The notes under the pieces: model-generated | Database searches by the model: none | What the model saw: only the letters and a program-made list of their open reading frames with translations | Told to the model about the DNA's origin: nothing | Source: Streptomyces sp. NBC_00239 | GTDB lineage: Bacteria; Actinomycetota; Actinomycetes; Streptomycetales; Streptomycetaceae | Assembly: GCF_036194065.1 (NCBI RefSeq) | Contig: NZ_CP108097.1 | Location: 239,921-303,920 of the forward strand | Reading direction: 5' to 3' | Length of the DNA: 64,000 bases | Program-made: the position numbers and the translations under genes | Part shown: piece after piece, positions 33,073 through 42,154 of the stretch | Numbering within the stretch: position 1 is the stretch's first letter | Layout of the letters: each line of letters starts with the position of its first letter

Positions 33073-33849
33073 GTGACCACGACGACCATCGAGCAGGCCG
33101 TCCGCCGCGTGATCGGCTTCATGCACGTCAATCTCGGCCAGGACCTGACGATCGACGACATGGCGCGCACCGCGATGTTCAGCAAGTTCCATTTCACGCG
33201 CATCTTCCGCGATGCCACCGGAACATCGCCCGGGCGTTTCCTCTCCGCATTGCGCATCCAGGAGGCCAAGCGCCTCCTCACCCACACCGATTTCAGTGTG
33301 GCGGACATCAGCAGCCAGGTCGGATACAGCAGCGTCGGCACTTTCAGTTCCCGCTTCAAGGCGTGCGTGGGTCTTTCCCCGAGCGCCTACCGGGAATTCG
33401 GCGGAGTGCTGCCGAAATTTCCCGCCACGACGGTACGCAGCGGCGCCGTGGCGCACAGCCTCTCCTTACGCGGACGCATCGTGCTGCCCCCCGGCGAGGA
33501 GCCGGGGAACATGTTCGTCGGTCTCTTCCCCAGCCGGGTGCGCCAGGGCCGCCCGGTGCGCTGGGTCGTCCTGGACGGCCCCGGCGCCTTCGAGCTGAAG
33601 GACGTGCCCAGCGGCGTCTGGCACATCCTCGTCCACTCCACCGCCTACGGCCGCGACCACGGCTCCCCGGCCGGCCGCGAGGACTCCGCCGTGCTGTCCG
33701 TCGGCCAGTACGGCCCGGTCACCGTGCGCCCGGGCGCCCTGCTGCGGCCGACCGAGATCGTGCTGCGCCCGCTGGACGTACTGGACCCGCCGGTGCTGCT
33801 GGCCCGGATCGACCAGGACACGACGGGCCCGGGCCGCCTGGCCCAGTGA
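33073..33849 (+). CDS. AraC/XylS family regulator with N-terminal HTH (SgcR2-like)
   Basis: A 258-residue protein in which the AraC DNA-binding domain is at the N-terminus. IGFMHVNLGQDLTIDDMARTAMFSKFHFTRIFRDATGTSPGRFLSALRIQEAKRLLTHTDFSVADISSQVGYSSVGTFSSRFKACVGLSPSAYREF contains both HTH motifs. A C-terminal beta-rich domain of unknown ligand follows. GTG 33073 follows GGGAGATACG. It is cotranscribed with the StrR-like gene. C-1027 has the same combination (SgcR1 StrR-like, SgcR2 AraC-like), supporting a role as pathway activator. Confidence 0.87.
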   Translation: MTTTTIEQAVRRVIGFMHVNLGQDLTIDDMARTAMFSKFHFTRIFRDATGTSPGRFLSALRIQEAKRLLTHTDFSVADISSQVGYSSVGTFSSRFKACVGLSPSAYREFGGVLPKFPATTVRSGAVAHSLSLRGRIVLPPGEEPGNMFVGLFPSRVRQGRPVRWVVLDGPGAFELKDVPSGVWHILVHSTAYGRDHGSPAGREDSAVLSVGQYGPVTVRPGALLRPTEIVLRPLDVLDPPVLLARIDQDTTGPGRLAQ

Positions 33850-33896
33850 CACGGATCCACACCACACGGATCCACACGACACAGGTCCACACGACG

Positions 33897-33931
33897 AAGG
33901 GGCCGGCCGCGGTGTCCGCGGCCGGCCCCTT
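33897..33931. terminator. Bidirectional hairpin terminator
   Basis: A perfect 16-bp inverted repeat (33897-33912 with 33916-33931) with a TGT loop lies between the AraC-like gene and the converging E7-like P450 gene. Confidence 0.85.
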
Positions 33932-33955
33932 TCCGTTCCCGTGTCGTCCAGGCGC

Positions 33956-35308
33956 TCAGCTCACCGGATGCACCGTCATGGGCAGCCCACCGCGCATCCT
34001 GAGCGAGAGCATCGCCTCCGGCACCGCCTCGCCGCCGCGGACGCTGCGCAGCTCCAGGTCCCGGGTGATCAGGGCGGTCACGAAGACCGCCTCCATCATT
34101 CCCAGGTTGCTGCCGACGCAGAAGCGCGGCCCGGCGCCGAAGGGGATGTACGCGTAGCGGTCCCGGCCGGCCACCTGCTTGGGGTCGAAGCGCTCCGGGT
34201 CGAAGCGCTCCGGGTCGTCCCACAGCCGCGGGTTGCGGTGCATGATGTACGGGCAGACCAGCACGTCCGCCTTCTTCGACACGTGGAAGCCGCCGACCTC
34301 GTCGTCCGCCTGGGCCACCCGCGGCAGCACCCACACCGGCGGGTACAGCCGCATCGCCTCCTGGACCACCTTGGTCGTATAGGTCAGCTTGTGCAGGTCG
34401 GCCGCCTCGGGGATGCGGTCCCCGAGCGCCTCCCGGGCTTCGGCCCGCACCAGCTCGCGCGCCTCGGGATGGCGGTCCAGCAGGTGCAGGGTCCAGCCCA
34501 GGGTGCTGGCCGTGGTCTCGTGCCCGGCGAGGAGCAGGGTGACCAGCTCCTCGCGCAGCCGCTGCCGCACCCGCTGCGGGTCCGGCTCCTGGCGGCGGGC
34601 CGCCACGATGATCCGCGAGAGCGCGTCGTCGGCCTCCTCCCCGTACGCCATCCGCTTGATGCGGTCGGCTACCAGGGCGTCGGCCACCCGGTGCAGCTCC
34701 CGGCGGGCCCGGCGGAACCGGGCCTGCGCGGGGAACGGCAGCCAGCCCGGGGTCGCGCCCTGGGTGACCATCTCCAGCAGCGCCTGGTCCTGGACCTCCT
34801 CGAAGGCGTGCGCGATCGAGTCGTACTTGCTCACATCGGTGTCGAGCAGGGTCCGGCCCAGCACGCCGAGGGTGAGCCCGGTGACCTCGTGCAGCAGGTC
34901 GACGGGCCCGTCCCCCTCGTGCCGGCGCAGCAGGGCGACCAGCTTGGCGGCCTCCTCGGCGACGGCGTCCGCCTGGCGGGTGATGCGGCCCGGCTTGAAG
35001 GCCGGCTGGTTGATCTTCCGCTGGTTCTTCCAGATGTCGCCGTCGCTGGTGAGCAGCCCGTCCCCGAGGACCTGGCGGGCCTGCACCAGGCCGATGCCCT
35101 TGTGGTAGTTGTCGGCGTTGTCCGCCAGGACGTGCTTGGCGTAGTCCGGCCGGTTGAAGATGTAGAGCTTCTTGGGCCCCATCGAGACGCGTACGGCGTC
35201 ACCCAGCGCGGCGGCGTCCCCCATCATGCCCAGCCGGTCCACGGCCAGCTTCTTCAGGAGGCCGGGCAGTGCCCACACCGGTGGGCCCGGCGGATGCTTC
35301 CTGGTCAT
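33956..35308 (-). CDS. Cytochrome P450, enediyne E7-like
   Basis: A 450-residue P450. KHPPGPPVWALPGLLKKLAVDRLGMMGDAAALGD at the N-terminus is soluble-type. The I-helix is LVTLLLAGHETTAS, the ExxR motif is VVQEAMRLYPP, and the heme loop is FGAGPRFCVGSNLGMMEA with Cys ligand near residue 396. The pattern (FDPERF, AYIPFGAGPR) is CYP102/CYP110-like, as in E7 proteins of 9-membered enediyne clusters. The ATG at 35308 overlaps the stop of the flavin reductase gene by 4 nt. It is the last gene of the warhead operon that begins at UnbL. It probably oxidises the enediyne core; the electron donor is not encoded nearby. Confidence 0.92.
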   Translation of the reverse strand: MTRKHPPGPPVWALPGLLKKLAVDRLGMMGDAAALGDAVRVSMGPKKLYIFNRPDYAKHVLADNADNYHKGIGLVQARQVLGDGLLTSDGDIWKNQRKINQPAFKPGRITRQADAVAEEAAKLVALLRRHEGDGPVDLLHEVTGLTLGVLGRTLLDTDVSKYDSIAHAFEEVQDQALLEMVTQGATPGWLPFPAQARFRRARRELHRVADALVADRIKRMAYGEEADDALSRIIVAARRQEPDPQRVRQRLREELVTLLLAGHETTASTLGWTLHLLDRHPEARELVRAEAREALGDRIPEAADLHKLTYTTKVVQEAMRLYPPVWVLPRVAQADDEVGGFHVSKKADVLVCPYIMHRNPRLWDDPERFDPERFDPKQVAGRDRYAYIPFGAGPRFCVGSNLGMMEAVFVTALITRDLELRSVRGGEAVPEAMLSLRMRGGLPMTVHPVS

Positions 35309-35853
35309 GCCACCCTGCCCTCTCCGGGTTCCGCGCCGAACTGCCGGAACCGGCCGCCGGAGAACAGCAGGGCGTCCCCCGTGGTCCGCCGGCCGGCCGT
35401 CAGCACCTTGCCGAGGTAGATCGTGTGGTCGCCGCCGTCGTAGACGCGCCACTTCTCGCACTCCAGGTGGGCGACCGCGCCCGCGATGAGCGGCGCGTCG
35501 CCGGAGCGGCCCGGCACCCAGTCGATGTTCTCGAACTGGCCGACGCCCACCGGACGGGAGTGGTTGGCGAAGTGCCGTGCCACGTCGTCCTGCCCGGCGG
35601 CGAGCACCGACACCGAGAACTCCGGGGAGAGTGCGAGCTTCTGGTGCATCACCGCGTCCTTGTTGACGCAGATCAGCACGAGCGGCGGGGCGAGGGAGAC
35701 GGACGTGAAGGAATTGGCCGTCATCCCCCGCGGCGCGTCCCCGCCGACCGTCACCACGGTGACGCCGGTGGGAAACGCCCCGAGAACCCCGCGCAACTGC
35801 TTTCTGTCATCGATGTCGACAAGCTCCGCGGACGGAGCGGCCATGACGCTCAT
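35305..35853 (-). CDS. Flavin reductase, enediyne E6-like
   Basis: A 182-residue flavin reductase of the FMN-binding split-barrel type. LRGVLGAFPTGVTVVTVGGDAPRGMTANSFTSVSLAPPLVLICVNKDAVMHQKLALSPEFSVSVLAAGQDDVARHFA is the signature region, followed by AVAHLECEKWRVYDGGDHTIYLGKVL. SgcE6 of C-1027 supplies FADH2 to the hydroxylase SgcC. Here it could serve the HpaB-like and the two acyl-CoA-dehydrogenase-like oxygenases, which have no reductase of their own. Both ends overlap neighbours by 4 nt: ATGA with the thioesterase stop upstream and with the P450 start downstream. Confidence 0.93.
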   Translation of the reverse strand: MSVMAAPSAELVDIDDRKQLRGVLGAFPTGVTVVTVGGDAPRGMTANSFTSVSLAPPLVLICVNKDAVMHQKLALSPEFSVSVLAAGQDDVARHFANHSRPVGVGQFENIDWVPGRSGDAPLIAGAVAHLECEKWRVYDGGDHTIYLGKVLTAGRRTTGDALLFSGGRFRQFGAEPGEGRVA

Positions 35854-36338
35854 GTATGCCTCCCTGCCAACGGCCGGGTCCCGGCCGCGTAGGGCGCCAG
35901 CGCTTGTGCCAGCGCGTCGGGGATCAGGGCCGGGACGGGGGCGCCGGCCGGCCCGCGCAGACACACGACGCGCTGCCTGCCGCGAGCCACCGGTACGTCG
36001 CCCTCCCCTGCCCCCTTGACGTAGTCGAACGTCAAGTCGAACTGTGTGTGTCCGATCTCGGCCACCCGCATCCGGATGGCCAGGCGGTCGAGTGCCGAGA
36101 CCGCTTCGAAGAGCTCGCACTCGACCTGCAGCGTGAACAGCCTCAAGTCGGCGTGCCCGGCGTCCAGGTCGTCGTCGAGGACCGTCCCGAACGCCGTCTG
36201 GCGCAGGAACAACTGCCGGCAACGTGCCTGCCACTGGAGGTAGTTCACGTAGTCGGCGCTGCCCGCGAGATCGGTCTCGGCGAAGGCGACCGTGTGCCGG
36301 TACTCGAAGTACCCGAGGCTGTCCGCGCTGCCGCTCAT
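35850..36338 (-). CDS. Second enediyne hotdog thioesterase, divergent active site
   Basis: A 162-residue hotdog protein clearly paralogous to tebC at 28722-29195: GYFEYRHTVAFAETDLAGSADYVNYLQWQARCRQLFLRQTAFG against GFEETNLVGNVYYVNYLRWQGRCRELFL in the other copy. At the catalytic positions, Asn of ETN becomes Asp (ETD), the GNVYY loop becomes GSADY with one Tyr lost, and the Arg of ARCRQ is retained. It lies 5 bases after the PKSE gene, where E10 normally sits, and overlaps the flavin reductase start. It may be an editing or alternative-product thioesterase, or a carrier-interacting protein with altered activity. Confidence 0.88.
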   Translation of the reverse strand: MSGSADSLGYFEYRHTVAFAETDLAGSADYVNYLQWQARCRQLFLRQTAFGTVLDDDLDAGHADLRLFTLQVECELFEAVSALDRLAIRMRVAEIGHTQFDLTFDYVKGAGEGDVPVARGRQRVVCLRGPAGAPVPALIPDALAQALAPYAAGTRPLAGRHT

Positions 36339-36343
36339 GACGC

Positions 36344-39300
36344 TCAGGCCCCCTTCACGCCGGGGACGTCGTCCGCGCCGTCCGTCAGGAAGGCGAAGAC
36401 CGCAGGGTCCAGGGCGCCGCGCAGCGAGGTCACGAAGGTCGCGATCCGCAGTGCGCCCGCCGTGAAGACCACCCAGTTGTCCCGGGTGCGCGGTGCCAGC
36501 GTGAGCGGTGCCCCCGCCATCACCCCTGCCTTCTTCAGGCACTCGGCGGCGCTCCACACCCGTGTCGCCGCCGTGTCCGGGGCCTCGCCCGTCTCCTTGG
36601 CGACCAGCTTGGCCAGCGCGGCGTGTTCGCCGAGCAGACCCGTCCAGTCGGCCTCGGTGCGGACGTTGACCGCCTCGACGTCGCAGGCGACGGTCCGCCC
36701 GGCCGCCACCCCGAGGGTGACGCCCAGCCCGTGGGCCGCGGAGACCTGGAGGCCGCCGTCGATCTCGGGCCGCCCGTCGGGCCGGTAGCGCACCTCGGCG
36801 GTGGCGCCCAGGGCCCGCTGCAGCGCGACGGCGGTACCCGCCCGGCGGCTGCCCTGCGACCCGTCGGCGTCCGGCGCGTCGGGCTCCACCGCGACCGCGA
36901 TGTGCGAGCCGAGCACCTCCTCCAGCGTGCGCTCCAGGTACGAGCCGAGCAGCGGCTCCACCCACGGTCCGGAGCCGTCCGTCTTGCGCACGGCGTGCAG
37001 GGTCAGGCCCTCCCACCGCTCGACGACGGTCCCGTCCTCGGTGCGCACCGCGATGTCGTACACGTACGTGTCTCCGTCGCGGTACCGCTCGGTGGCGCAG
37101 TAGCGCACCTTCGCCGGCAGGTCCGTGCCCGCGGCCATCGGGTACAGCCGCTCGATGCCCGACGGCAGCAGGGTCGCGTCCGGGACGCACACCTGGTTGC
37201 CGTGCATCAGCGCGTCCCGCATGCCCGGGTCGGCCATCAGCAGCGTGGCCGGCAGGTACGGGGCGAACCACCCCGTCGGCGCGCCGATCGCCACGTCGGC
37301 GTCGACGTGCCGGGCGGCGGCCCGGTGGAAGGTGCCCAGCCTCTGGAAGCGGTCGCCCTGGAAGAGGACCCCGCCGTACAGGTCGGTCGCGGGCACCAGC
37401 GGCGCGGCCGGCACCCCCGCCCCGACCTGGTCGGGTGCTCCGTCGGGGATGGCGCCCTCCGCGTAGCGCAGGCGCGCCCGGAAGTGCTCGGCGACGAAGC
37501 CGGTCTCCTCCGCGTGCACCGCCACGTCGACGGTGTCCGGTCCGGTCACGGTGGCCGCGATCCGGATCCGGGTGGCGCCGTTGGGCGGCACGACGATGGG
37601 CCGCAGGAACTTGGCGCCCTCGATGACCGGGACCTTCTCCCAGCCGGTGGCCGCGTGCGCGACCTGGACCATCGCCTCCATGCCGAGCACCGCCGGCATC
37701 AGCAGGTTCCCGTCGAGCAGGTGGTCGGCGAGGTAGGCGTCGGTACCCGAGTTCAGCTCGACCTCGGTGACCAGCTCCACCCCGTGGTAGCGCACCAGCG
37801 GGGTGCCGGCGAAGCGCAGCAGCGGCAGCTGCGGCAGGTCCCGGCGGACCGTCGCGATGCCCTCGGTGCGACCGCTGATGACCGTGACCACCGGCGCGTC
37901 CGGGTCGCTGATCAGGCGCAGCAGGATCTCCACGCCGTGGTCGGGCGAGACCGGCACGATGCCCTCGCGGGAGAGGGTCTCGACGACGGAGAGCTTCTCG
38001 CCCATGCCGACGCCGGACCACACCGACCACTCCATGCACAGGGCGCGGCAGCCGGGGTGGTTGCGCGCGACCTCTTCGGTGAGGTCGGCCAGCCACTCGT
38101 TGGCGGTGGCGTAGTGCGCCTCGCCGCGCAGGCCCGCGCGGCCGATGATGCTGCCGAAGGTGACGAGCAGCTTGAGGCTGCCCTCGCCGACGGCGTCGAG
38201 CACGGCCCGCAGGCCGTCGACCTTCGGCGCGAAGGTGCGCCGGAAGTCCTCGATGCCCAGTGCCGTCAGCGCGGCCGGCTCGTTGCGGCCGGCGCCGTGC
38301 AGCAGCGCGGTGACCGGTCCGAGCTTCTCCGCGAGTTCGGCGACGGCGGCCGCGACCCGGGCGGGGTCGGTGACGTCGGCGCGCGCGTAGGCCACCGTCA
38401 CACCGCTGTCCGCCATCCGGGCGAGGTTGTCGCCCAGGTCCTTGTCCTCGGCCGGGTCGGAGCGGCCCAGGACGGCCAGCTTCGCGCCGGTCTCCTTGGC
38501 CACGGCCAGGGCGCACTCGGCGGTGATGCCCTTGCCTCCGCCGGTGACGAGCAGGACGTCCGAGGAGCCCAGTACGTGCTCCTTGCGGGCGGGCGCCACC
38601 GGCAGCGCGCGCAGGGTCGGGACCCGGCGGGCGCCTTCGGTGTCGTAGTGCACCTCGGTGAAACGGGCGGTGGCCGCGACTTCCGCGACGACCGTGCGTA
38701 CGGCGTCGGCGTCGGGCCGCGGGGTGTGGACGATGGTCGTCCGCAGGTGCCCTTCCTGGTGCAGGGTCTTGGCCAGGCCGGCCGCGCCCCGCCCGTGCTG
38801 CACCAGCACGAACCGCCGCTCCCGGTCGCCCGCGAGCGCGGCCTTAGCCCCGTCGAGGGCCTGCGCGATGTGCTCGGCCGGGCAGGCCGGCGGCAGCCAG
38901 ACCACCACGCCCGCGCCCACCCCGGCGCCTTCGAGGGCCGCCTTCAGCTGCTGCCCGAAGGGGTCCGAGCCGGCCGTGAACAGCTCCCAGGGGCCGTTCT
39001 CGCCGCCCGGGGCCGCGGCCGCCAGGGGCACCTCGTCCAGGTCGACCGCGAACGGCCGCGCCCAGACCGCGGATCCGGTGACGAGCGGGCCGGAGCCCGC
39101 CGCGCCGCCGCCGGTGCCCGCCAGCTCCTCCAGGGCCTCGGCGAGCTGCGCCACCGTGGCGGTGGCGAAGTTCGTCGGCACGTGGGCCGCGCCGATCCCG
39201 AGCCGGGTGGCCGCCTGGTTGACGATCTGGCCGACCGTGATCGAGCTCATGTGCAGGTCGTCCAGGAGGCTGCTGTCGTCGGCCACCAGCTCCGGCGGCA

Positions 39301-42154
39301 GTTCCGCCCGCTCGGCGACCAGCGCCCGCAGCACCTCCAGTGCCGACTCGCCCTGCGCCTGGCCGGCCTGCTCGCCGCCGTCGCCGTCCCCGGCGCCCTC
39401 CGTACGCGGAGCGCGTCCGGCGGGCAGGCTGATCTCGGGTGCCTGCTCGCAGGGGCTGGTCAGGAAGCTGAACTCGGCGCCGATCTCCAGGGGCCGGGTC
39501 AGCCGGTCGCGGAACAGCCGCTCGTGGATGAGCGGGGCGCCGACCACGTACGCGGCGCCGACCACCTGGAGCAGCGCGCGCAGCGATTCGTCGTCCGTGT
39601 TGAGGGCGACGGCCGGGACGTCGACGCCGGCCTCGGCCAGCGTGCTCAGCACCCGGCCGGGGCCGACCTCGATGAACAGGTCGACGTCCGCGGCGGCCGC
39701 CTCCAGTGCCTGCGTGAACAGCACCGGGTCGGTGATCTGCTGGCGCAGCAGCTTCGCGAGGTCGCCGTCCTGCTCCAGGTCGGCGCCGGTGACGGTGGAC
39801 ACGATCCGCCGGTCCACGCTCCCGAAGTCCGCGCCGGCCAGCCACTCGCCGAAGGACTCGGCCGCCGGGGCGACCAGCGGGGAGTGGAAGGCGTGCGAGA
39901 CGGCGAGGCGGGTGCACTTCACACCGGCCTGCCCGGCCCGCTGCGCCACCGACTCGACGGCGTCCACGGGACCGGCGACGACCGTCTGCTGCGGTCCGTT
40001 GTAGCCGGAGATGACGACGGGGAGCCCGTCGATCAGCGGTGCGACCGCGTCGGGCGCTGCCGCGAGCGAGGCCATGGTGCCCGAGGCGCTGTGCTCGGCC
40101 ATCGCCGCGCCGCGTACCCGGGCCGCCTCCAGGACGGTGGGACCGTCGAGGGCGCCCGCCCAGTGCAGGGCGGACAGTTCGCCGAGGCTGTGGCCGACGG
40201 CCACGTCGGCCTCGATGCCGAGGGCGTCGAGCACCCGCAGGCCGGCGGTGGAGCCGGTGACGATGCGCGGCTGGGCCACGTCGGTCGCCACCATGTCGCC
40301 GTCGGTGGGCAGGCCCGCCTTGTCGTACACCTCGGCGGCCTCGGTGAAGCGGCGGCGCAGCGCGCCTCCGCCGGTGCCCTTGCCGGAGCCCTGGCCCGGG
40401 AAGAGGAAGCCGATGCGGGCGTCCCCGTCCCCGGTGCGGCCCAGGAAGGTGCGCCCGTCGGGCGCGAACAGCGAGGTGGTGCCCGCCTCGACGGTGCCGG
40501 CGAGCTGGCGCAGCCGCAGGTCGGCGTCCTCCGGGGAGGTGACGACGGCGGCGGCCCGGTAGGGCAGGTCGCGCAGTTCGCGCTGGAGGGTCGCGGCGAG
40601 GTCGCCGACCTGTGCGTACGAGACCTGCGCGGCGAAGGCGGCCACCTCGGTGAGGCGGGCGGCCAGCGCCTGCGGGGACTCGCCGTCCAGCAGGAGCAGT
40701 TCGGCGTCCTGGAGGGAGGCGGCCAGGGTGGTGGCGCGGCGGCTGGGTGCCGGGCGCCGCTTGGGCACGGCCTTGTCGACGACCACGTGGGTGTTGATGC
40801 CGCCGAAGCCCATGGCGGTGACGGCCGCGCGCAGCGGGGCGTCCTTGGGCCAGGCCTCGGCCTTGCGCAGCACCCGCAGGTTGGACTGCTCGCCGGTGAG
40901 CAGGTCGTGCGGGTCGACGCAGCCGATGGCCGGCGGTAGCATCGCCGCGTCCACGGCCATGGCCGCCTTGATGAGTCCGGCGACGCCGGCGGCGGCCTTG
41001 GTGTGGCCGATCATGCCCTTGATGGAGCTGATCGCGGCGAGCGGCGCCTTCGGGTCGGCCTCGGCGCGGGCGCCCATGATGGCGGTGAGCTCGGTGGCGT
41101 CGCCGACCTCGGTGCCGGTGCCGTGGCCCTCGAAGAGCGGCACGGTGTCGGCGCCGAACCCGGCGCGCTCGTAGGCGCGCCGCATGGCCAGCTGGTAGCC
41201 GCTGACCTCGGGCCGGGTGATGCCGCCCTGGCCGTCGGAGGAGATGCCCCAGCCGGCGACGGAGGCGTAGATGCGGTGGCCGGAGGCGAGGGCGTCCTCT
41301 TCGCGCATCAGGACGACCATGCCGCAGCCCTCGCCCGGCCAGAAGCCGTTGGAGCCGCGGTCGTAGAGCCGCATCTCCCGCTTGGCCAGGGCGCCGGTCT
41401 TGGCGAACCCGATGATCTCGAAGGGGTCGATGGACAGGTCCACGCCGCCGGCGACCGCCACGTCGAGGTCGCCGTTGACGAGGCCGGTCGCGGCGGTGGT
41501 GACCGACAGCAGCGAGGAGGAGCAGGCGCCGTCGACGGTGTAGCCGCCGCCGTTGAGGTCGAAGTAGTTGCAGATCCGGCCCGCGATGGTGTTGGAGAGG
41601 CCGCCGGCGAGGGTGTCCTCGTCGATGGCGGGGAAGGGCTGCTTGTACGCGCCCTCCACGCCTTCCAGGAAGTCGGCGAGCTTCTCGTCCTCCCAGTCCT
41701 CTGCCTTGAGGGCGGCCGCGAGCACCCGCCGTACGTACGGCCAGCGCAGCCGCATCACGTTGGCGCGGGAGAACTCGCCGGTGAGCGTGTTGCCGACGAT
41801 GACGCCGGTGCGCTCCTTGGGCAGTCCCTCGCCGGCCGCGAAGCCGGCGTCGGCCAGGGCGCTGGAGGCGGTCTCCAGGGCGAGCCAGTGGGTGAGGTCG
41901 GTGGAGCGGTAGGTGCTGCCGGCGATGCGGTGGGCGATCCGGTCGAAGGAGTAGCCCTCCAGGACGGCGGCGTTGCGGGCGTAGAAGCGGTCCGGGGTGG
42001 TCGGGTCCGCGTCCCAGTAGTCCTCCAGCCGCATCCGCACGTCGGGCAGCCGGCGGAAGGCCCGGCGGCCCGCGACGGCGTTCTCCCACAGCTCGCGGTG
42101 GCTCGTGGCGTCGGGGTAGCGGGCCGCTATGCCGACGATGGCGATTCTGGTCAC
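36344..42154 (-). CDS. pksE: Enediyne polyketide synthase (PKSE)
   Basis: A 1936-residue iterative type I PKS of normal PKSE length. KS: VDGACSSSLL with Cys211, and His344 (FEGHGTG) and His384 (MIGHTKA). AT: GHSLGE with Ser656. ACP: DDLHMSSITVGQ with the phosphopantetheine Ser at 970/971. KR: LLVTGGGKGI nucleotide loop near 1202, Ser1335 and Tyr1348 (EAHYATANEW). DH: YLADHLLDGNLLMPAVLG with His1478. The C-terminal integrated PPTase has CDVEAV (1824-1829) and WSAAECLKK (Glu1871). It makes the linear polyene that becomes the enediyne core. Start GTG 42154 overlaps the UnbU stop (GTGA); the longer frame to 42529 is unsupported. All catalytic residues appear intact. Confidence 0.97.
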   Translation of the reverse strand: MTRIAIVGIAARYPDATSHRELWENAVAGRRAFRRLPDVRMRLEDYWDADPTTPDRFYARNAAVLEGYSFDRIAHRIAGSTYRSTDLTHWLALETASSALADAGFAAGEGLPKERTGVIVGNTLTGEFSRANVMRLRWPYVRRVLAAALKAEDWEDEKLADFLEGVEGAYKQPFPAIDEDTLAGGLSNTIAGRICNYFDLNGGGYTVDGACSSSLLSVTTAATGLVNGDLDVAVAGGVDLSIDPFEIIGFAKTGALAKREMRLYDRGSNGFWPGEGCGMVVLMREEDALASGHRIYASVAGWGISSDGQGGITRPEVSGYQLAMRRAYERAGFGADTVPLFEGHGTGTEVGDATELTAIMGARAEADPKAPLAAISSIKGMIGHTKAAAGVAGLIKAAMAVDAAMLPPAIGCVDPHDLLTGEQSNLRVLRKAEAWPKDAPLRAAVTAMGFGGINTHVVVDKAVPKRRPAPSRRATTLAASLQDAELLLLDGESPQALAARLTEVAAFAAQVSYAQVGDLAATLQRELRDLPYRAAAVVTSPEDADLRLRQLAGTVEAGTTSLFAPDGRTFLGRTGDGDARIGFLFPGQGSGKGTGGGALRRRFTEAAEVYDKAGLPTDGDMVATDVAQPRIVTGSTAGLRVLDALGIEADVAVGHSLGELSALHWAGALDGPTVLEAARVRGAAMAEHSASGTMASLAAAPDAVAPLIDGLPVVISGYNGPQQTVVAGPVDAVESVAQRAGQAGVKCTRLAVSHAFHSPLVAPAAESFGEWLAGADFGSVDRRIVSTVTGADLEQDGDLAKLLRQQITDPVLFTQALEAAAADVDLFIEVGPGRVLSTLAEAGVDVPAVALNTDDESLRALLQVVGAAYVVGAPLIHERLFRDRLTRPLEIGAEFSFLTSPCEQAPEISLPAGRAPRTEGAGDGDGGEQAGQAQGESALEVLRALVAERAELPPELVADDSSLLDDLHMSSITVGQIVNQAATRLGIGAAHVPTNFATATVAQLAEALEELAGTGGGAAGSGPLVTGSAVWARPFAVDLDEVPLAAAAPGGENGPWELFTAGSDPFGQQLKAALEGAGVGAGVVVWLPPACPAEHIAQALDGAKAALAGDRERRFVLVQHGRGAAGLAKTLHQEGHLRTTIVHTPRPDADAVRTVVAEVAATARFTEVHYDTEGARRVPTLRALPVAPARKEHVLGSSDVLLVTGGGKGITAECALAVAKETGAKLAVLGRSDPAEDKDLGDNLARMADSGVTVAYARADVTDPARVAAAVAELAEKLGPVTALLHGAGRNEPAALTALGIEDFRRTFAPKVDGLRAVLDAVGEGSLKLLVTFGSIIGRAGLRGEAHYATANEWLADLTEEVARNHPGCRALCMEWSVWSGVGMGEKLSVVETLSREGIVPVSPDHGVEILLRLISDPDAPVVTVISGRTEGIATVRRDLPQLPLLRFAGTPLVRYHGVELVTEVELNSGTDAYLADHLLDGNLLMPAVLGMEAMVQVAHAATGWEKVPVIEGAKFLRPIVVPPNGATRIRIAATVTGPDTVDVAVHAEETGFVAEHFRARLRYAEGAIPDGAPDQVGAGVPAAPLVPATDLYGGVLFQGDRFQRLGTFHRAAARHVDADVAIGAPTGWFAPYLPATLLMADPGMRDALMHGNQVCVPDATLLPSGIERLYPMAAGTDLPAKVRYCATERYRDGDTYVYDIAVRTEDGTVVERWEGLTLHAVRKTDGSGPWVEPLLGSYLERTLEEVLGSHIAVAVEPDAPDADGSQGSRRAGTAVALQRALGATAEVRYRPDGRPEIDGGLQVSAAHGLGVTLGVAAGRTVACDVEAVNVRTEADWTGLLGEHAALAKLVAKETGEAPDTAATRVWSAAECLKKAGVMAGAPLTLAPRTRDNWVVFTAGALRIATFVTSLRGALDPAVFAFLTDGADDVPGVKGA

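Noticed and set aside
36623..40939. 1438-codon open frame on the plus strand opposite the PKSE gene
   Set aside because: It is antisense to a complete, motif-rich PKSE; the long frame is a by-product of high third-position G+C, and its translation has no domain-like sequence.
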